Below are positions 8,977 through 18,125 of a DNA stretch of 33,725 nucleotides, piece by piece (within the stretch, counting starts at the first letter, position 1; every line of letters starts with the position of its first letter). Source of the stretch: Thioalkalivibrio halophilus (GTDB lineage: Bacteria > Pseudomonadota > Gammaproteobacteria > Ectothiorhodospirales > Ectothiorhodospiraceae); assembly GCF_001995255.1 (NCBI RefSeq), contig NZ_MUZR01000041.1, positions 1 through 33,725 on the forward strand, given 5' to 3'. The notes below the pieces were generated by a model. It was not told the DNA's origin and did not search any database. It saw only the letters and a program-made list of their open reading frames with translations. Made by a program: the position numbers and the translations under genes.

Positions 8977-10878
8977 ATGGCAACGCAGGTGGACCGTCCG
9001 GTGGAAGGGAATCAGACCGCAGCAACACCGGCGCAGGGAAGCGCCCCGGAAACCATCCTGCGCGAGACGTTTGGCTACCAGGCCTTTCGCGGACAGCAGC
9101 AGGCGGTGGTGGAGCATGTCGCCGGGGGCGGCGACGCCCTGGTGCTGATGCCCACCGGAGGGGGCAAGTCGCTCTGCTACCAGATCCCGGCACTGGCGCG
9201 GCGTGGCTGCGCCATCGTCATCTCGCCCCTGATCGCGCTGATGCACGACCAGGTGCAGGCCCTGCGGCAGAACGGCGTGGCCGCGGCCGGGCTGGATTCG
9301 GGGCAGGACGAGGCCACCGCGCGCGGTGTGCTGGCTGCGCTGCACGCCGGGGAGCTGGATCTGCTTTATCTCTCTCCGGAACGGCTGTTCGCGCCCGGGA
9401 TGCTGGATCGCCTGGAAGGGCTGGAGCTGGCGCTGTTCGCGATCGACGAGGCGCATTGCGTATCCCAGTGGGGGCACGATTTCCGTCCCGAGTACGGGCG
9501 CCTGGCGGTGCTGGCGGAGCGTTTCCCGTCGGTGCCGCGCATTGCCCTGACCGCCACCGCGGACGAACCCACCCGCGAGGAGATCCGCGAGCGCCTGCGC
9601 CTGGAGTCGGCGCGGATGTTTGTCAGTTCCTTCGATCGGCCCAACATCCGCTACCGGGTCGGGGCCGCCGACGGATCGTCCGGCCCGCCGCGCGAGCGCC
9701 TGCTGCGCTTCATCCGCGAGGAACACCCGGGCGAGGCGGGCATCGTTTACTGCCTGTCGCGGCGCAAGGTGGACGAAACCGCCGAATGGCTGGCGGCGCG
9801 CGGCGTGACCGCGCTTCCCTATCACGCCGGCTTGCCGGCGGCGACGCGCGCCGAGCACCAGCGTCGCTTCCTGCGCGAGGATGGCGTGGTGATGGTCGCG
9901 ACCATTGCCTTCGGCATGGGCATCGACAAGCCGGACGTGCGCTTTGTCGCCCATCTGAGTCTTCCCAAGAGCCTGGAGGGCTACTACCAGGAGACCGGCC
10001 GTGCCGGACGCGACGGGCTGCCGGCCGATGCCTGGATGCTCTACGGGCTGCAGGACGTGGTCACGCTGCGGCAGATGCTGCAGGACTCGGATGCCGGCGA
10101 GGAGCGCCAGCGAATCGAGCAGCAGAAGCTGGAGGCGATGCTGGGCTTCAGCGAACTGACCACCTGCCGCCGTCAGGCCCTGCTCGCGTGGTTCGGCGAG
10201 ACCCTGCCCGAGCCCTGCGGTTACTGCGACAACTGCCAGGACCCGCCGGCCACCTGGGATGCCACGGTGGCGGCGCAGAAGCTGCTTTCATGCATCTACC
10301 GCACCGGCGAGCGCTTCGGCGCCGGTCACGTGATTGCGGTCCTGCGCGGCAGCCGCAGCGAGCGGCTCACCCGCCTCGGCCACGACCGGCTGAGCACCTT
10401 CGGGATCGGGACCGAACTGGATGAGCGCCAGTGGCGCGGCATGGTGCGCCAGCTGCTGGCGCGCGGCCTGCTGCGTCTGGATCCCGAGGGTTACGGCGGG
10501 CTGCGGCTGGATCCCGCCTGCCGCGGCGTACTGCGTGGCGAGGAAGCCCTGCATCTGCGCCACGAGGCCGTCGCCGGGGGGCGTCCCGCGCCCGCCTCGC
10601 GCCGCGAGACGGCGCGTTCGGTCGCCGGTCTGGATGCGGAAGACCGGGCCTTGTGGGACACTCTGCGCAGGCTGCGTCAGAAACTCGCGGCGGACCAGGG
10701 CGTGCCGCCCTACGTGATCTTCAACGACGCCACCCTGCTGGAGATGGTGGCCGGCACACCGCGCACTCCGGATGAGCTGCTGGGCATCTCCGGGGTCGGG
10801 CAGCACAAGCTGGATCGCTACGGCGAGGCCTTTCTGGCGGCGATCCGCGAACACCTGGGACTGGAAGTCCGGGAATAA
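8977..10878 (+). CDS. recQ: ATP-dependent DNA helicase RecQ
   Basis: The 633-residue product has the full RecQ architecture. The superfamily 2 helicase core contains FRGQQ, Walker A PTGGGKS (59-65), the DEAH box in [24 protein letters not shown] and [10 protein letters not shown]. The zinc-binding region has cysteines in CRRQ and CGYCDNC. It is followed by the winged-helix region and a single C-terminal HRDC domain ([11 protein letters not shown] to the end). RecQ unwinds DNA 3'-5' in recombinational repair and replication-fork restart. The ATG at 8977 has no strong ribosome-binding site, and the roughly 25 residues before the helicase core are low-complexity, so the start is less certain than the gene. 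Confidence 0.95.
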   Translation: MATQVDRPVEGNQTAATPAQGSAPETILRETFGYQAFRGQQQAVVEHVAGGGDALVLMPTGGGKSLCYQIPALARRGCAIVISPLIALMHDQVQALRQNGVAAAGLDSGQDEATARGVLAALHAGELDLLYLSPERLFAPGMLDRLEGLELALFAIDEAHCVSQWGHDFRPEYGRLAVLAERFPSVPRIALTATADEPTREEIRERLRLESARMFVSSFDRPNIRYRVGAADGSSGPPRERLLRFIREEHPGEAGIVYCLSRRKVDETAEWLAARGVTALPYHAGLPAATRAEHQRRFLREDGVVMVATIAFGMGIDKPDVRFVAHLSLPKSLEGYYQETGRAGRDGLPADAWMLYGLQDVVTLRQMLQDSDAGEERQRIEQQKLEAMLGFSELTTCRRQALLAWFGETLPEPCGYCDNCQDPPATWDATVAAQKLLSCIYRTGERFGAGHVIAVLRGSRSERLTRLGHDRLSTFGIGTELDERQWRGMVRQLLARGLLRLDPEGYGGLRLDPACRGVLRGEEALHLRHEAVAGGRPAPASRRETARSVAGLDAEDRALWDTLRRLRQKLAADQGVPPYVIFNDATLLEMVAGTPRTPDELLGISGVGQHKLDRYGEAFLAAIREHLGLEVRE

Positions 10879-10904
10879 CGAGAACGAAGTTCGGGGAGAG
10901 TCGA

Positions 10905-11651
10905 GTGACCCGCATATCATTTCTGGAAGATTTCTACCGCTATCAGGACGGGCAGCTCGTGGTGACCCCGGAGCAGGGGAGCCGGTTTGCCAAGGCCGTG
11001 GCCGGGGACTTCAACCCCATCCATGACGCCGATTCGCGGCGGTTCTGCGTACCCGGTGATCTGCTTTTCGCCCTGGCGCTGGACGCCTGGGGCGCCAGTG
11101 CCTCGATGAACTTTCGCTTTACCGGCATGGTGGGCGGCAACGCCCCCGTGCATTTCCCGGAGGATCCCGGCGAACAGGTCGCCATTACCGACGAGAACGG
11201 CAAGAGCGTGGTCGAGATCGAGCGTTCCGGGGCGGTGGTCGAGGACCCGGCCGCGATCGAGTCGCTGATCCGTAGCTACGTGTCGTTCTCCGGGCAGAAC
11301 TTCCCGCACGTGCTGGTGCCGCTGATGCGCGAGCATCAAGTGATGGTGAATCCCAAACGTCCGCTGGTGATGTACGAACGCATGGGGTTCGAACTCCCCG
11401 AGCCGCTGGCGGCCGCGGCCGCCGTGCCGGAGCCGCGCCTGAAGGACGCGGTGATGACGGTTAATGGCAAGCGCGGCGAGATCCGCCTGGATTACGAGCT
11501 GGTGACCGAAGGGGCGGTGGTCGCTCGGGGCAGCAAGCACCTGGTCCTGAGTGGCCTGCGGCCGTTCGACGAGGCCGATGTCGAGCAGCTGGTCGCGGAC
11601 TACGAGAGCTGGAAGGCGGCCTGGGCGCAGTCGGGGTCGGCGACCGCCTGA
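10905..11651 (+). CDS. DUF3581 family protein (hotdog-like)
   Basis: This 248-residue protein starts at GTG 10905 with GGAG upstream, 26 bp after recQ. The first part (FLEDFYRYQDGQLVVTPEQGSRFAKAVAGDFNPIHDADSRRFCVPGDLL) matches the gammaproteobacterial DUF3581 family. AGDFNPIHD followed by a P-GDL-F element resembles MaoC-like hotdog hydratases. The second half (from about residue 120) has no recognised catalytic motif. The function of the family is unknown to me. The hotdog resemblance suggests binding of an acyl-thioester, which is inference. It is probably co-transcribed with recQ. Confidence 0.85.
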   Translation: MTRISFLEDFYRYQDGQLVVTPEQGSRFAKAVAGDFNPIHDADSRRFCVPGDLLFALALDAWGASASMNFRFTGMVGGNAPVHFPEDPGEQVAITDENGKSVVEIERSGAVVEDPAAIESLIRSYVSFSGQNFPHVLVPLMREHQVMVNPKRPLVMYERMGFELPEPLAAAAAVPEPRLKDAVMTVNGKRGEIRLDYELVTEGAVVARGSKHLVLSGLRPFDEADVEQLVADYESWKAAWAQSGSATA

Positions 11652-11658
11652 GAATCCG

Positions 11659-11677
11659 GGCGGCCGCCGGTGCCGCC
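11659..11677. repeat. Short inverted repeat filling the convergent gap
   Basis: GGCGGC (11659-11664) and GCCGCC (11672-11677) form a 6-bp stem with a 7-base loop, lying exactly between the convergent stop codons of the DUF3581 and CZB genes. No T-run follows, so any role in termination is weakly supported. Confidence 0.3.
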
Positions 11678-12133
11678 TCAGGCGCGCACCGCCTCCGCGA
11701 ACTGCTCTTCTTCCATCTCCCGGATCTTCTTCTCCAGCGCGTCGAGGTGGTGCACCACGCTGCGCGAGGCCTCCTCCAGTGCCTCCATGTGCATCCGGAT
11801 CAGCGGTTCGTTCCGCTCGTGCTGGCGCCGGGCGAAACCCAGCAGTTTCGAAAACATCGAGGCGTTTTCTTCCTCGGTGACCAGTTTGAAGATCTCCGCG
11901 TACGCCTGATGCAGGTGACGGTGGGCCTCGTCGATTGCCTCGAATTCTGGAAAATCGTTGAGCGCCTGACCGTCACTGAAATACCACTGCCCGAACGGGC
12001 AGTCGGTGTGCAGTACGGGGATCTGGTCCTTTTCCACCGGTACACCCTGGGTGAGAAGTTCGGCGCGGCCGACCCAGGCGAGGTGGGCACGTTTGGCCTG
12101 GTGCAGACGGTCCAGGACTTCCTGCTTTTCCAT
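11678..12133 (-). CDS. Stand-alone CZB (chemoreceptor zinc-binding) domain protein
   Basis: This soluble protein of 151 residues consists of a CZB domain plus a C-terminal helix. The four zinc ligands of the domain can be placed as His17, Cys45 (in HTDCPFGQWY), His71 and His75 (HRHLH). CZB domains bind zinc and normally sit at the end of chemoreceptors or diguanylate cyclases such as DgcZ. Here there is no attached output domain. The last 50 residues (RQHERNEPLIRMHMEALEEASRSVVHHLDALEKKIREMEEEQF) look like a coiled coil that might mediate pairing with a partner. ATG 12133 has GAGGA eight bases upstream and is preferred over the GTG at 12157. Partners are unknown; a link to cyclic-di-GMP signalling is only inferred. 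Confidence 0.8.
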   Translation of the reverse strand: MEKQEVLDRLHQAKRAHLAWVGRAELLTQGVPVEKDQIPVLHTDCPFGQWYFSDGQALNDFPEFEAIDEAHRHLHQAYAEIFKLVTEEENASMFSKLLGFARRQHERNEPLIRMHMEALEEASRSVVHHLDALEKKIREMEEEQFAEAVRA

Positions 12134-12187
12134 GTCGTTGTCCTCGTCAATGAGCACGATTCCGGGCGAAGGCCGGAAATTGATCCC

Positions 12188-12216
12188 ACACTAGCAAAGT
12201 CCATTTGATTATTGAA
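12188..12216 (-). promoter_or_regulatory. Candidate promoter of the CZB gene
   Basis: Read on the minus strand, TTCAAT (12216-12211) and TAGTGT (12193-12188) are 17 bp apart in an AT-rich pocket of otherwise GC-rich DNA, about 55 bp before the ATG. Agreement with the consensus is moderate. A 7-bp inverted repeat (GCGTGCA/TGCACGC, 12224-12244) lies just upstream of the -35 and could be an operator. Confidence 0.3.
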
Positions 12217-12281
12217 GGAATAGGCGTGCATTCATGTTGCACGCGCCTGCATGTTCTCCGGGGGGCGGGACCCTCGGGCCC

Positions 12282-12315
12282 AAAAAAGCCCGGGTCCCCC
12301 AAGGGGAGCCCGGGC
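12282..12315 (-). terminator. Intrinsic terminator after the PfkB-family kinase gene
   Basis: On the minus strand a stem of GCCCGGGCTCCCC and GGGGACCCGGGC (one bulged base) closes a 3-base loop and is followed directly by six T (plus-strand A-run 12282-12287). It lies 53 bp after the stop codon of the kinase gene. This is a textbook Rho-independent terminator and the clearest one in the window. Confidence 0.88.
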
Positions 12316-12367
12316 CGGAAGCTCGCCGGAACCCGGCCATCGCGGCCGGATTCGGTGAGGGGCTGCC

Positions 12368-13300
12368 TCAGTAGCGGTAGCCGAAGGCCTTCTCGAACTT
12401 GTCGGCGAATTCCTCGGCCGAGAAGTGGTGGTTCTGGGTGCCGGAGTGGGCGATCTTGATGGAGCCGATCAGCGACGCGATGCGGCCGGTCGTCTCCCAA
12501 TCAAAGCCCTTCTCCAGGCCGAACAGCAGGCCGGCACGGTAGGCGTCGCCGCAGCCGGTCGGGTCCTTGATCGCGGCCGGTTCCACCGACGGGATGGTGA
12601 TCTTCTTGCCGCCGGTGTAGATGTCGGAGCCGTCGCCGCCACGGGTGACGATCATCGCGTCCACCATCTCCGCCAGCTGCTCCATGCTCATGCCGGTGCG
12701 ATCGGCGGTCAGCTGCGCCTCGTAGTCATTGAACGCGGCATAGGTGGCGTTCTCCATGAAGCGCTTCAGGTCGTCGCCGTCGAACATCGGCAGGCCCTGG
12801 CCCGGGTCGAACATGAACGGGATGCCGGCATCGGCGAACTGCTGGGCGTGCTCGATCATGCCGTCACGGCCGTCCGGGGAGACGATGCCGACCTTGATGC
12901 CGTCGGCGTCGGTGACCTTCTGCTGGTGCGAGAAGCCCATCGCGCCCGGATGGAAGGCGGTGATCTGGTTGTCGTCCTGGTCGGTGGTGATGAAGGCCTG
13001 ACCGGTGTAGGTGTCCCGCAGCTCCTTCACGAACTTGCGCGAGATGCCGTGCTTGTCCATCCAGTCGGCGTAGGGGGTGAAATCGCCGCCCACGGTGGCC
13101 ATCACGGTCGGATCGGCGCCCAGCAGCTTCATGTTGTAGGCGATGTTGCCGGCGCAGCCGCCGAACTCGCGACGCATGTCCGGGACCAGGAAGGACACAT
13201 TCAGCATGTGCACCTTGTCCGGGAGGATGTGGTTCTTGAAGCGGTCGGGGAACACCATGATGGTGTCGTAGGCCATGGACCCACAGATCAGAGCGGACAT
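12368..13300 (-). CDS. PfkB-family sugar/nucleoside kinase (adenosine-kinase-like)
   Basis: This 310-residue ribokinase-fold enzyme has the first PfkB signature at FGGCAGNIAYN (46-56) and the second at DPTGCGDAYRAG (246-257). Asp252 is the expected catalytic base, and GCGD replaces the common GAGD anion hole. The N-terminus (ALICGSMAYDTIM, HILPD, SFLVPDMRREFGGCAGNIAY) resembles the broad-specificity bacterial nucleoside kinases described from Burkholderia. Phosphorylation of adenosine, inosine or guanosine is therefore the best guess, with a sugar as the alternative. The start has a strong ribosome-binding site (AAGGAGT, five bases before ATG 13300). It is a single-gene unit ending in an intrinsic terminator. 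Confidence 0.88.
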   Translation of the reverse strand: MSALICGSMAYDTIMVFPDRFKNHILPDKVHMLNVSFLVPDMRREFGGCAGNIAYNMKLLGADPTVMATVGGDFTPYADWMDKHGISRKFVKELRDTYTGQAFITTDQDDNQITAFHPGAMGFSHQQKVTDADGIKVGIVSPDGRDGMIEHAQQFADAGIPFMFDPGQGLPMFDGDDLKRFMENATYAAFNDYEAQLTADRTGMSMEQLAEMVDAMIVTRGGDGSDIYTGGKKITIPSVEPAAIKDPTGCGDAYRAGLLFGLEKGFDWETTGRIASLIGSIKIAHSGTQNHHFSAEEFADKFEKAFGYRY

Positions 13301-13547
13301 GTTGACTCCTTGCGTTGTTGAAGCGGTTCGGATGATGCCGATGTGGCGTCAAAACGGCCCTGCGGCGCGCGATTGCGGGGTGCGCGGCGCGTCTGCGGCG
13401 GGCCGGACGGTGCGCACAGGGTAAATATTTGGGCGCAAAACAACAAATCGGGGTCTCGCGCAACTCGCGATGAGGGGGGACGGGGCGCCGCCATGTGGGG
13501 GCCTTTGTGGCAGCATTGGGGTATTGCCGCGAGCGAGGGCCTGTCCG
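13301..13547. other. Divergent intergenic region, kinase (-) and efflux operon (+)
   Basis: This 247-bp gap contains an AT-rich island (about 13426-13450, with the palindrome AAATATTT) that probably holds the kinase promoter. The kinase leader would be about 120 nt and GC-rich. A small inverted repeat TCGCG/CGCGA lies near 13455-13470. I found no convincing -35/-10 pair and no recognisable riboswitch. Confidence 0.4.
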
Positions 13548-13724
13548 ATGAAACCACGCATCCTGATCCCGATCCTGATCCTCCTGCTGTTGCTGCTGAG
13601 CCTGTGGTCGGCGGGTCTGGACGGCAACGGCGGCGGTCTGCTGCCGGGTGCGCCGGACAGCGGGGCGGCCCCGGCGGCCGAACCTCCGGCCCCGGTGGCG
13701 CGGGTAACCTCGATTCCGGGATGA
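13548..13724 (+). CDS. Small single-pass membrane peptide coupled to an ABC ATPase
   Basis: This 58-residue product has a basic start (MKPR), one long hydrophobic segment ([20 protein letters not shown], about 5-24) and a Gly/Pro/Ala-rich tail. It could be membrane-anchored or a long uncleaved signal. Its stop codon overlaps the ATG of the next gene (ATGA at 13721-13724), the classical arrangement for translational coupling, and GAGGG lies eight bases before its own ATG. Those two facts are the main evidence that it is real. No family is recognised. Its place at the head of an efflux operon suggests an accessory or regulatory subunit of the transporter, which is inference. Confidence 0.6.
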   Translation: MKPRILIPILILLLLLLSLWSAGLDGNGGGLLPGAPDSGAAPAAEPPAPVARVTSIPG

Positions 13725-14464
13725 ACGCCATCCCGGCCCCGGCCGCCGGTTTCGGCCGGCGCGAGGTCATCTTCCATGCGAGCGGGGTGACCCGGGTCTA
13801 TCTCATGGGCGAGGTCACCATCCGGGCGCTGCGTGGGGTGGACCTGGAGGTCTACGCCGGCGAGCTGGTAGTGATGCTGGGCGCGTCGGGCTCCGGCAAG
13901 TCGACGCTGCTGAACATCATGGGCGGGCTGGATACCGCGTCCGAGGGCGAGGTGCGCTACCGCGACCAGGATCTGGCGCAGGCCTCCGAGCGCACGCTGA
14001 CGGCCTTTCGCCGCGACCATGTGGGCTTCGTGTTCCAGTTCTACAACCTGATCGCCAGTCTGACCGCACGCGAGAACGTGGCCATCGTCACCGAGATCTC
14101 GCGCGATCCGATGCCGCCGGAGGAGGCGCTGGCGCTGGTGGGGCTGGAGGACCGCATGGACCACTTTCCGTCGCAGCTCTCCGGCGGCGAGCAGCAGCGT
14201 GTGGCCATCGCCCGCGCGATCGCCAAGCAGCCGGCGGTGCTGCTGTGCGACGAGCCCACCGGCGCGCTGGACTCGCAGACCGGGATCCGCGTGCTGGAGG
14301 TGCTGGCGCACATCAACGAGCGGCTGAACACCACGGTCGCGATCATCACCCACAACGCGGTCATCGGCGAGATGGCCGACCGGGTAATCCATCTGCGCGA
14401 TGGCCGGGTCGATTCCATCGAGGAGAACCCGCAGCGGGCGGACCCGGCCACCCTGCGGTGGTGA
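13721..14464 (+). CDS. ABC transporter ATPase, MacB/LolD-like
   Basis: The 247-residue ATPase has Walker [11 protein letters not shown]-loop [18 protein letters not shown], signature LSGGEQQR, Walker [14 protein letters not shown] and the H-loop histidine in IITHN. The FQ-(F/Y)NL-L-A-EN pattern and DEPTGALD place it in the MacB/LolD/DevA branch, which pairs with FtsX-type permeases and works by mechanotransmission rather than by a substrate channel. It is coupled to the upstream small ORF by an ATGA overlap and is followed 9 bp later by its permease. With the adaptor at 16566 it forms a tripartite export system; the substrate is unknown. Confidence 0.93.
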   Translation: MNAIPAPAAGFGRREVIFHASGVTRVYLMGEVTIRALRGVDLEVYAGELVVMLGASGSGKSTLLNIMGGLDTASEGEVRYRDQDLAQASERTLTAFRRDHVGFVFQFYNLIASLTARENVAIVTEISRDPMPPEEALALVGLEDRMDHFPSQLSGGEQQRVAIARAIAKQPAVLLCDEPTGALDSQTGIRVLEVLAHINERLNTTVAIITHNAVIGEMADRVIHLRDGRVDSIEENPQRADPATLRW

Positions 14465-14473
14465 CGCGTACCC

Positions 14474-16504
14474 GTGCGCACCCTGCATCTCAAGGTCCTT
14501 CGCGATCTCGCCCGGCTGCGCGGACAGGCGGCGGCGATCGCGCTGGTCATCGCCAGCGGGGTGCTGACCCTGGTGTTCTCGGTGATGGGCCATGACGCAC
14601 TGAGCCTGACGCAGGAACGTTTCTACGCCGAGCGCCACTTTGCCGATGTCTTCGCCGAGGTGAACCGGGCCCCGCGGCGGATCGCCGATCCGCTGCGCGA
14701 GATCCCCGGGGTGGCCGAGGTTGAGCCGCGGGTGCGCGCGCCGGCGCGGCTGGAACTGGACGGCTTCGACGACCCGATCCGTGGCCAGGTGCTGTCGCTG
14801 CCGGACGGGCGCCAGCCGGCCCTCAACCAGCTGCACCTGCGCGAGGGACGCCTGCCGGAACGGGCCCGCTCCGACGAGGTGGTGGTCAGCGACGGCTTTG
14901 CCGAGGCCCACGGGCTGGTTGCCGGGGATACGCTGCGGCTGATCATCGGGGGGCGACTGGTCGAGGTGCGCGTCAGCGGCATCGCACTGTCACCGGAGTT
15001 CGTCTACCAGGTCTCGCCGGGGCATCTGATGCCGGACTACGAGCGCTACGCGATCCTGTGGATGAACGAAAGCGCGCTGGCTGCCGCCTGGGGCATGGAA
15101 GGGGCGTTCAACAGCCTGAGCGTGAGCCTGCAGCGCGATGCCGACCGCGCGGCGGTGATCGACGCGCTGGACGTTGCCCTCGCGCGCTATGGCAGCACCG
15201 GCGCCCATGGCCGCGACGAGCTGTTCTCGCACGAGTTCGTCACCCTGGAGATCCAGCAGCTGGGCATCATGGCGGTGGTGGTGCCGGCGATCTTCCTGCT
15301 GGTCTCGGCGTTTCTGCTGCACGTGGTGATGGGGCGCATCATCCGCGGGCAGCGCGACCAGATCGCGATCCTCAAGGCGTTCGGCTACGGCAACCTCGCG
15401 ATCGCGTGGCATTACGTGCTGCTGACGACGCTGATCGTGCTGACGGGCAGTGTCGCGGGGATCGCCCTGGGGGCGTGGACCGCGCACGCCCTGGTCGACC
15501 TGTACATGGAGTACTTCCGCTTCCCGGAGCTGAACTTCCGCCTGCAGGGATGGCTGGTGCTGCTGGCGGTGGGGGTGGCGATGGTCGCGGCCCTGCTGGG
15601 CACCCTGCAGGCGGTGTGGCAGGCGGTGCGCATGCAGCCGGCGGAGGCGATGCGTCCGCCGGCGCCGGAACGCTTCCGCCGCGGCTGGCTGGAGGGTTCG
15701 GCGCTGATGCGGGGTCTGGGACAGTCCTCCCGCATCATCCTGCGCAATCTCGCGCGCCACCGGCTCAAGGCACTGGCGTCGGTGATCGGGATCGGCCTGT
15801 CCGGCGGACTGCTGCTGATCGGGGCCTACCAGCTGCAGGCGGTGGGACACATGATCGACCAGCAGTACCGGGTGACCCTGCAGATGGATGTCGACGAGCC
15901 GATGGGTACCGGGGCCTATATCCGGCGCGACGCGCTGCATCGGCTGAAAGGCGAGGGCCCGGCGGTGACCGGCGCCTGGCTGCTGGTCGACTCCGAATAC
16001 GAAGACGCGCTGTATGCCTCGCTGTCCGAACAACCCGAGGTGGCCAGCGTGGAGCGGGTGCGCGAGGCCGAGGCCAATGTGCGCGAATACATGGAGGAAA
16101 CGGTGCTCGCGTTCGCGGCGGTATTCGTGCTGCTGGCCGGCTCGATCGCCTTCGCGGTGACCTACAACAACGCCCGTATCGCGTACGCCGAGCGCGAACG
16201 CGAGCTGGCCACGCTGGAGGTGCTGGGGTATTCGCGGGCGCAGGTCAGCTGGGTCCTGCTGGGCGAGATCGCGCTGGTCAGCCTGGCCGCCATCCCGGTG
16301 GCCTGGGCCAGCGGTACCGGGTTCGCCTGGCTGCTGAACCAGGCCCTGACGCTCGAGTTCGTGCGCCTGCCGTTCATCATCACGCCGCAGCTGTACGGCT
16401 TCGCCGCGCTGGGGATCATTGTGGCCTCCACGCTGTCCGGCCTGCTGATCCTGCGCCGGCTGCGCGGCCTGGACCGCGTGCAGGCCCTGAAGGCCGCGGA
16501 ATGA
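14474..16504 (+). CDS. ABC transporter permease with two FtsX domains
   Basis: The protein of 676 residues has an N-terminal membrane anchor (about 18-38), a large periplasmic domain, then a first FtsX bundle of three helices (about 262-385). A second membrane segment (about 435-455) follows, with a smaller periplasmic part and a second FtsX bundle of three helices up to the C-terminus. This 8-helix double-FtsX form is common for exporters that carry substrates from the outer leaflet or periplasm. A GTG at 14474 is the only sensible start and its ribosome-binding site is weak, so it probably depends on coupling with the ATPase gene 9 bp upstream. Substrate unknown. Confidence 0.9.
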   Translation: MRTLHLKVLRDLARLRGQAAAIALVIASGVLTLVFSVMGHDALSLTQERFYAERHFADVFAEVNRAPRRIADPLREIPGVAEVEPRVRAPARLELDGFDDPIRGQVLSLPDGRQPALNQLHLREGRLPERARSDEVVVSDGFAEAHGLVAGDTLRLIIGGRLVEVRVSGIALSPEFVYQVSPGHLMPDYERYAILWMNESALAAAWGMEGAFNSLSVSLQRDADRAAVIDALDVALARYGSTGAHGRDELFSHEFVTLEIQQLGIMAVVVPAIFLLVSAFLLHVVMGRIIRGQRDQIAILKAFGYGNLAIAWHYVLLTTLIVLTGSVAGIALGAWTAHALVDLYMEYFRFPELNFRLQGWLVLLAVGVAMVAALLGTLQAVWQAVRMQPAEAMRPPAPERFRRGWLEGSALMRGLGQSSRIILRNLARHRLKALASVIGIGLSGGLLLIGAYQLQAVGHMIDQQYRVTLQMDVDEPMGTGAYIRRDALHRLKGEGPAVTGAWLLVDSEYEDALYASLSEQPEVASVERVREAEANVREYMEETVLAFAAVFVLLAGSIAFAVTYNNARIAYAERERELATLEVLGYSRAQVSWVLLGEIALVSLAAIPVAWASGTGFAWLLNQALTLEFVRLPFIITPQLYGFAALGIIVASTLSGLLILRRLRGLDRVQALKAAE

Positions 16505-16565
16505 CCCCCGGTGTCCGGAACGCTCGTCTGCGGCGCGGGGGCGCGGGATCTGCGAGACTGAGGAA

Positions 16566-17759
16566 ATGGTGTTGAAGAAGCGAATCACGGCGGGACTGGT
16601 GGTGCTGGCGGGTGCCGCAGCGCTGGTGTGGGCGCTGAGCCCGCGGCCGGTCGCGGTGGCGGTCAGTGAGGTGAAGTCCGGGCCGTTCACGGAGACCCTG
16701 CGCGAGGAAGGGCGCACGCGGCTGCGCGATACCTGGGAGGTGTCCGCGCCCATCGCGGGATTCCTGCATCGCGTGCACCTGGAAGAGGGCGATGCGGTAG
16801 CCGCCGGCGATGAACTGTTCCGCATGGAGCCGCTGCCGGCGCCGGGGCTGGATGCGCGCTCGCGCGAGCAGGCCCGCGAGCACCTGGCCGCGGCACGCTC
16901 GCGTCTGCAGGGGGCACGGGCCAGCCTCGAGGATCTGCGGGCCGAGGCGCGGCTGGCGGAGTCGGAGTACCGGCGTCACCGCGAACTGTTCGAGGACGGG
17001 GCGGTGTCCGCCAGCGATCTGGAGCGGGTGGAGACCCGGCGTGATCGCGCCCGCTCGACGGTGGAGGCAGGCGAGTCGGCGGTGGAGGTCGCTCGCAGCG
17101 AGGTCGAGGCGGCGCGGGTGATCCTGGACATCGCCACCGGCGAACGCAGCGAGGAGGAAGCCGAATCGCTGGCCGTGCGTGCGCCGGCCGGCGGCGTGGT
17201 GCTGCACCGGCATCGCTGCTGCGAGGGCACGGTCGTGGCCGGCGAACCGGTGCTGGAGCTCGGGGATCCGGCGGATCTGGAGGTGCAGGTGGACCTGCTG
17301 TCGATGGATGCGGTGCGGGTAACGCCGGACATGCGTGTGCGTCTGATCGACTGGGGTGGCGATGAGGCGCTGGAGGCCCGGGTGCGCCGGCTGCGGCCGG
17401 CGGGCTTCACGCGGACCTCGGCGCTGGGGGTGGACGAGCAGCGCGTGCCGGTCCTGCTCGAAGTGGATGCGGAAGAGGCCCGCAAGGCGGGGCTGGTGGT
17501 GGGCTACCACGTGGAGGCCGAGTTCCTGCTGTGGGAAGGCGAGGACGTGCTGCAGATCCCCACCAGCGCCCTGTTCCGCGAGGACGGTGAATGGGCGGTG
17601 TTCGTGGTGGAAGAAGGCCGGGCGCAGCCGCGCCGGGTCGAGGCCGGCCGCCGCAGCGATTTCACCACGCAGATCCGCGAGGGTCTGGAGGCCGGGGAAC
17701 GGGTGGTGACTCGGCCGGGCGACCAAGTGCAGGCCGGGACCCGTGTGATCGCCGACTAA
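16566..17759 (+). CDS. Periplasmic adaptor (HlyD/RND-type membrane fusion protein)
   Basis: The 397-residue product has an N-terminal membrane anchor (about 8-24), a lipoyl half-motif (VSAPIAGFLHRVHLEEGDAV) and a long alpha-helical hairpin (about 95-195, rich in Arg/Glu/Ala). The second lipoyl half (VRAPAGGVVL), a beta-barrel domain and a membrane-proximal domain follow. Such adaptors bridge inner-membrane exporters to an outer-membrane channel. An unusual cluster HRHRCC (214-219) sits where the chain leaves the second lipoyl half and could bind metal. It follows the permease by 61 bp. GAGGA lies just before ATG 16566; an in-frame GTG at 16569 has better spacing. No outer-membrane factor gene is in the window. 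Confidence 0.9.
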   Translation: MVLKKRITAGLVVLAGAAALVWALSPRPVAVAVSEVKSGPFTETLREEGRTRLRDTWEVSAPIAGFLHRVHLEEGDAVAAGDELFRMEPLPAPGLDARSREQAREHLAAARSRLQGARASLEDLRAEARLAESEYRRHRELFEDGAVSASDLERVETRRDRARSTVEAGESAVEVARSEVEAARVILDIATGERSEEEAESLAVRAPAGGVVLHRHRCCEGTVVAGEPVLELGDPADLEVQVDLLSMDAVRVTPDMRVRLIDWGGDEALEARVRRLRPAGFTRTSALGVDEQRVPVLLEVDAEEARKAGLVVGYHVEAEFLLWEGEDVLQIPTSALFREDGEWAVFVVEEGRAQPRRVEAGRRSDFTTQIREGLEAGERVVTRPGDQVQAGTRVIAD

Positions 17760-17814
17760 GGTGCGAGGTTTATTTCCCCGATAGTGAGGCAGGATCTCTC
17801 GAGGTACTCCAGTC

Positions 17815-17844
17815 TTGACATGGTGTTCGCTTGGAGCGAATACT
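17815..17844 (+). promoter_or_regulatory. Promoter with embedded operator for the toxin-antitoxin pair
   Basis: A perfect -35 box TTGACA (17815-17820) is followed 18 bp later by AATACT (17839-17844) as the -10. The spacer holds an inverted repeat, TTCGCT (17826-17831), TGG, AGCGAA (17835-17840), whose right arm touches the -10. A dyad between -35 and -10 is the usual place for autorepression by the antitoxin or toxin-antitoxin complex. The start site would be near 17851, close before the toxin gene. Confidence 0.6.
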
Positions 17845-17867
17845 GCCGTGAGTAAGGGATGGATGAC

Positions 17868-18125
17868 ATGGACGTCAGGTTTACGACTAAAGCGATCAAG
17901 GAACTGAAGAAGGCCGGAGCGGCCAGCGACCTTGTCCTGGCAAAAATCCGGCAATATGCGGCCGAGCCGGACAGCCTGGCGAACAATGTGAAGGCGCTGA
18001 AAGGCCGAGAGGAATATCGACTTCGCGTCGGGGATTACCGGGTGCTGTTCGTGATCCTTCAAGACGGCACCATGACCATCATGGAAGTCACCGCCATTCG
18101 CCATCGGAGCAAAGCCTATGACTGA
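17868..18125 (+). CDS. RelE/ParE-family toxin
   Basis: The product of 85 residues has the compact RelE/ParE layout: two N-terminal helices (TTKAIKELKKAG..., SDLVLAKIRQYAAEP), then the beta-sheet with YRLRVGDYRVLF and a C-terminal strand ending in RHRSKAYD. Basic residues and the tyrosine near the end occupy the positions used by RelE-type ribosome-dependent mRNA endonucleases. The ATG at 17868 has TAAGGG nine bases upstream; the ATG at 17859 would leave no spacing. It overlaps the antitoxin gene by 8 bp. The DNA is visibly less GC-rich than its neighbours, consistent with horizontal acquisition. A ParE-like gyrase poison is the alternative activity. Confidence 0.85.
   Translation: MDVRFTTKAIKELKKAGAASDLVLAKIRQYAAEPDSLANNVKALKGREEYRLRVGDYRVLFVILQDGTMTIMEVTAIRHRSKAYD

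Noticed and set aside
13301-13470. Riboswitch in the leader of the PfkB-family kinase gene
   Set aside because: The leader is long and GC-rich, but I could not place the conserved core of any riboswitch class I know.
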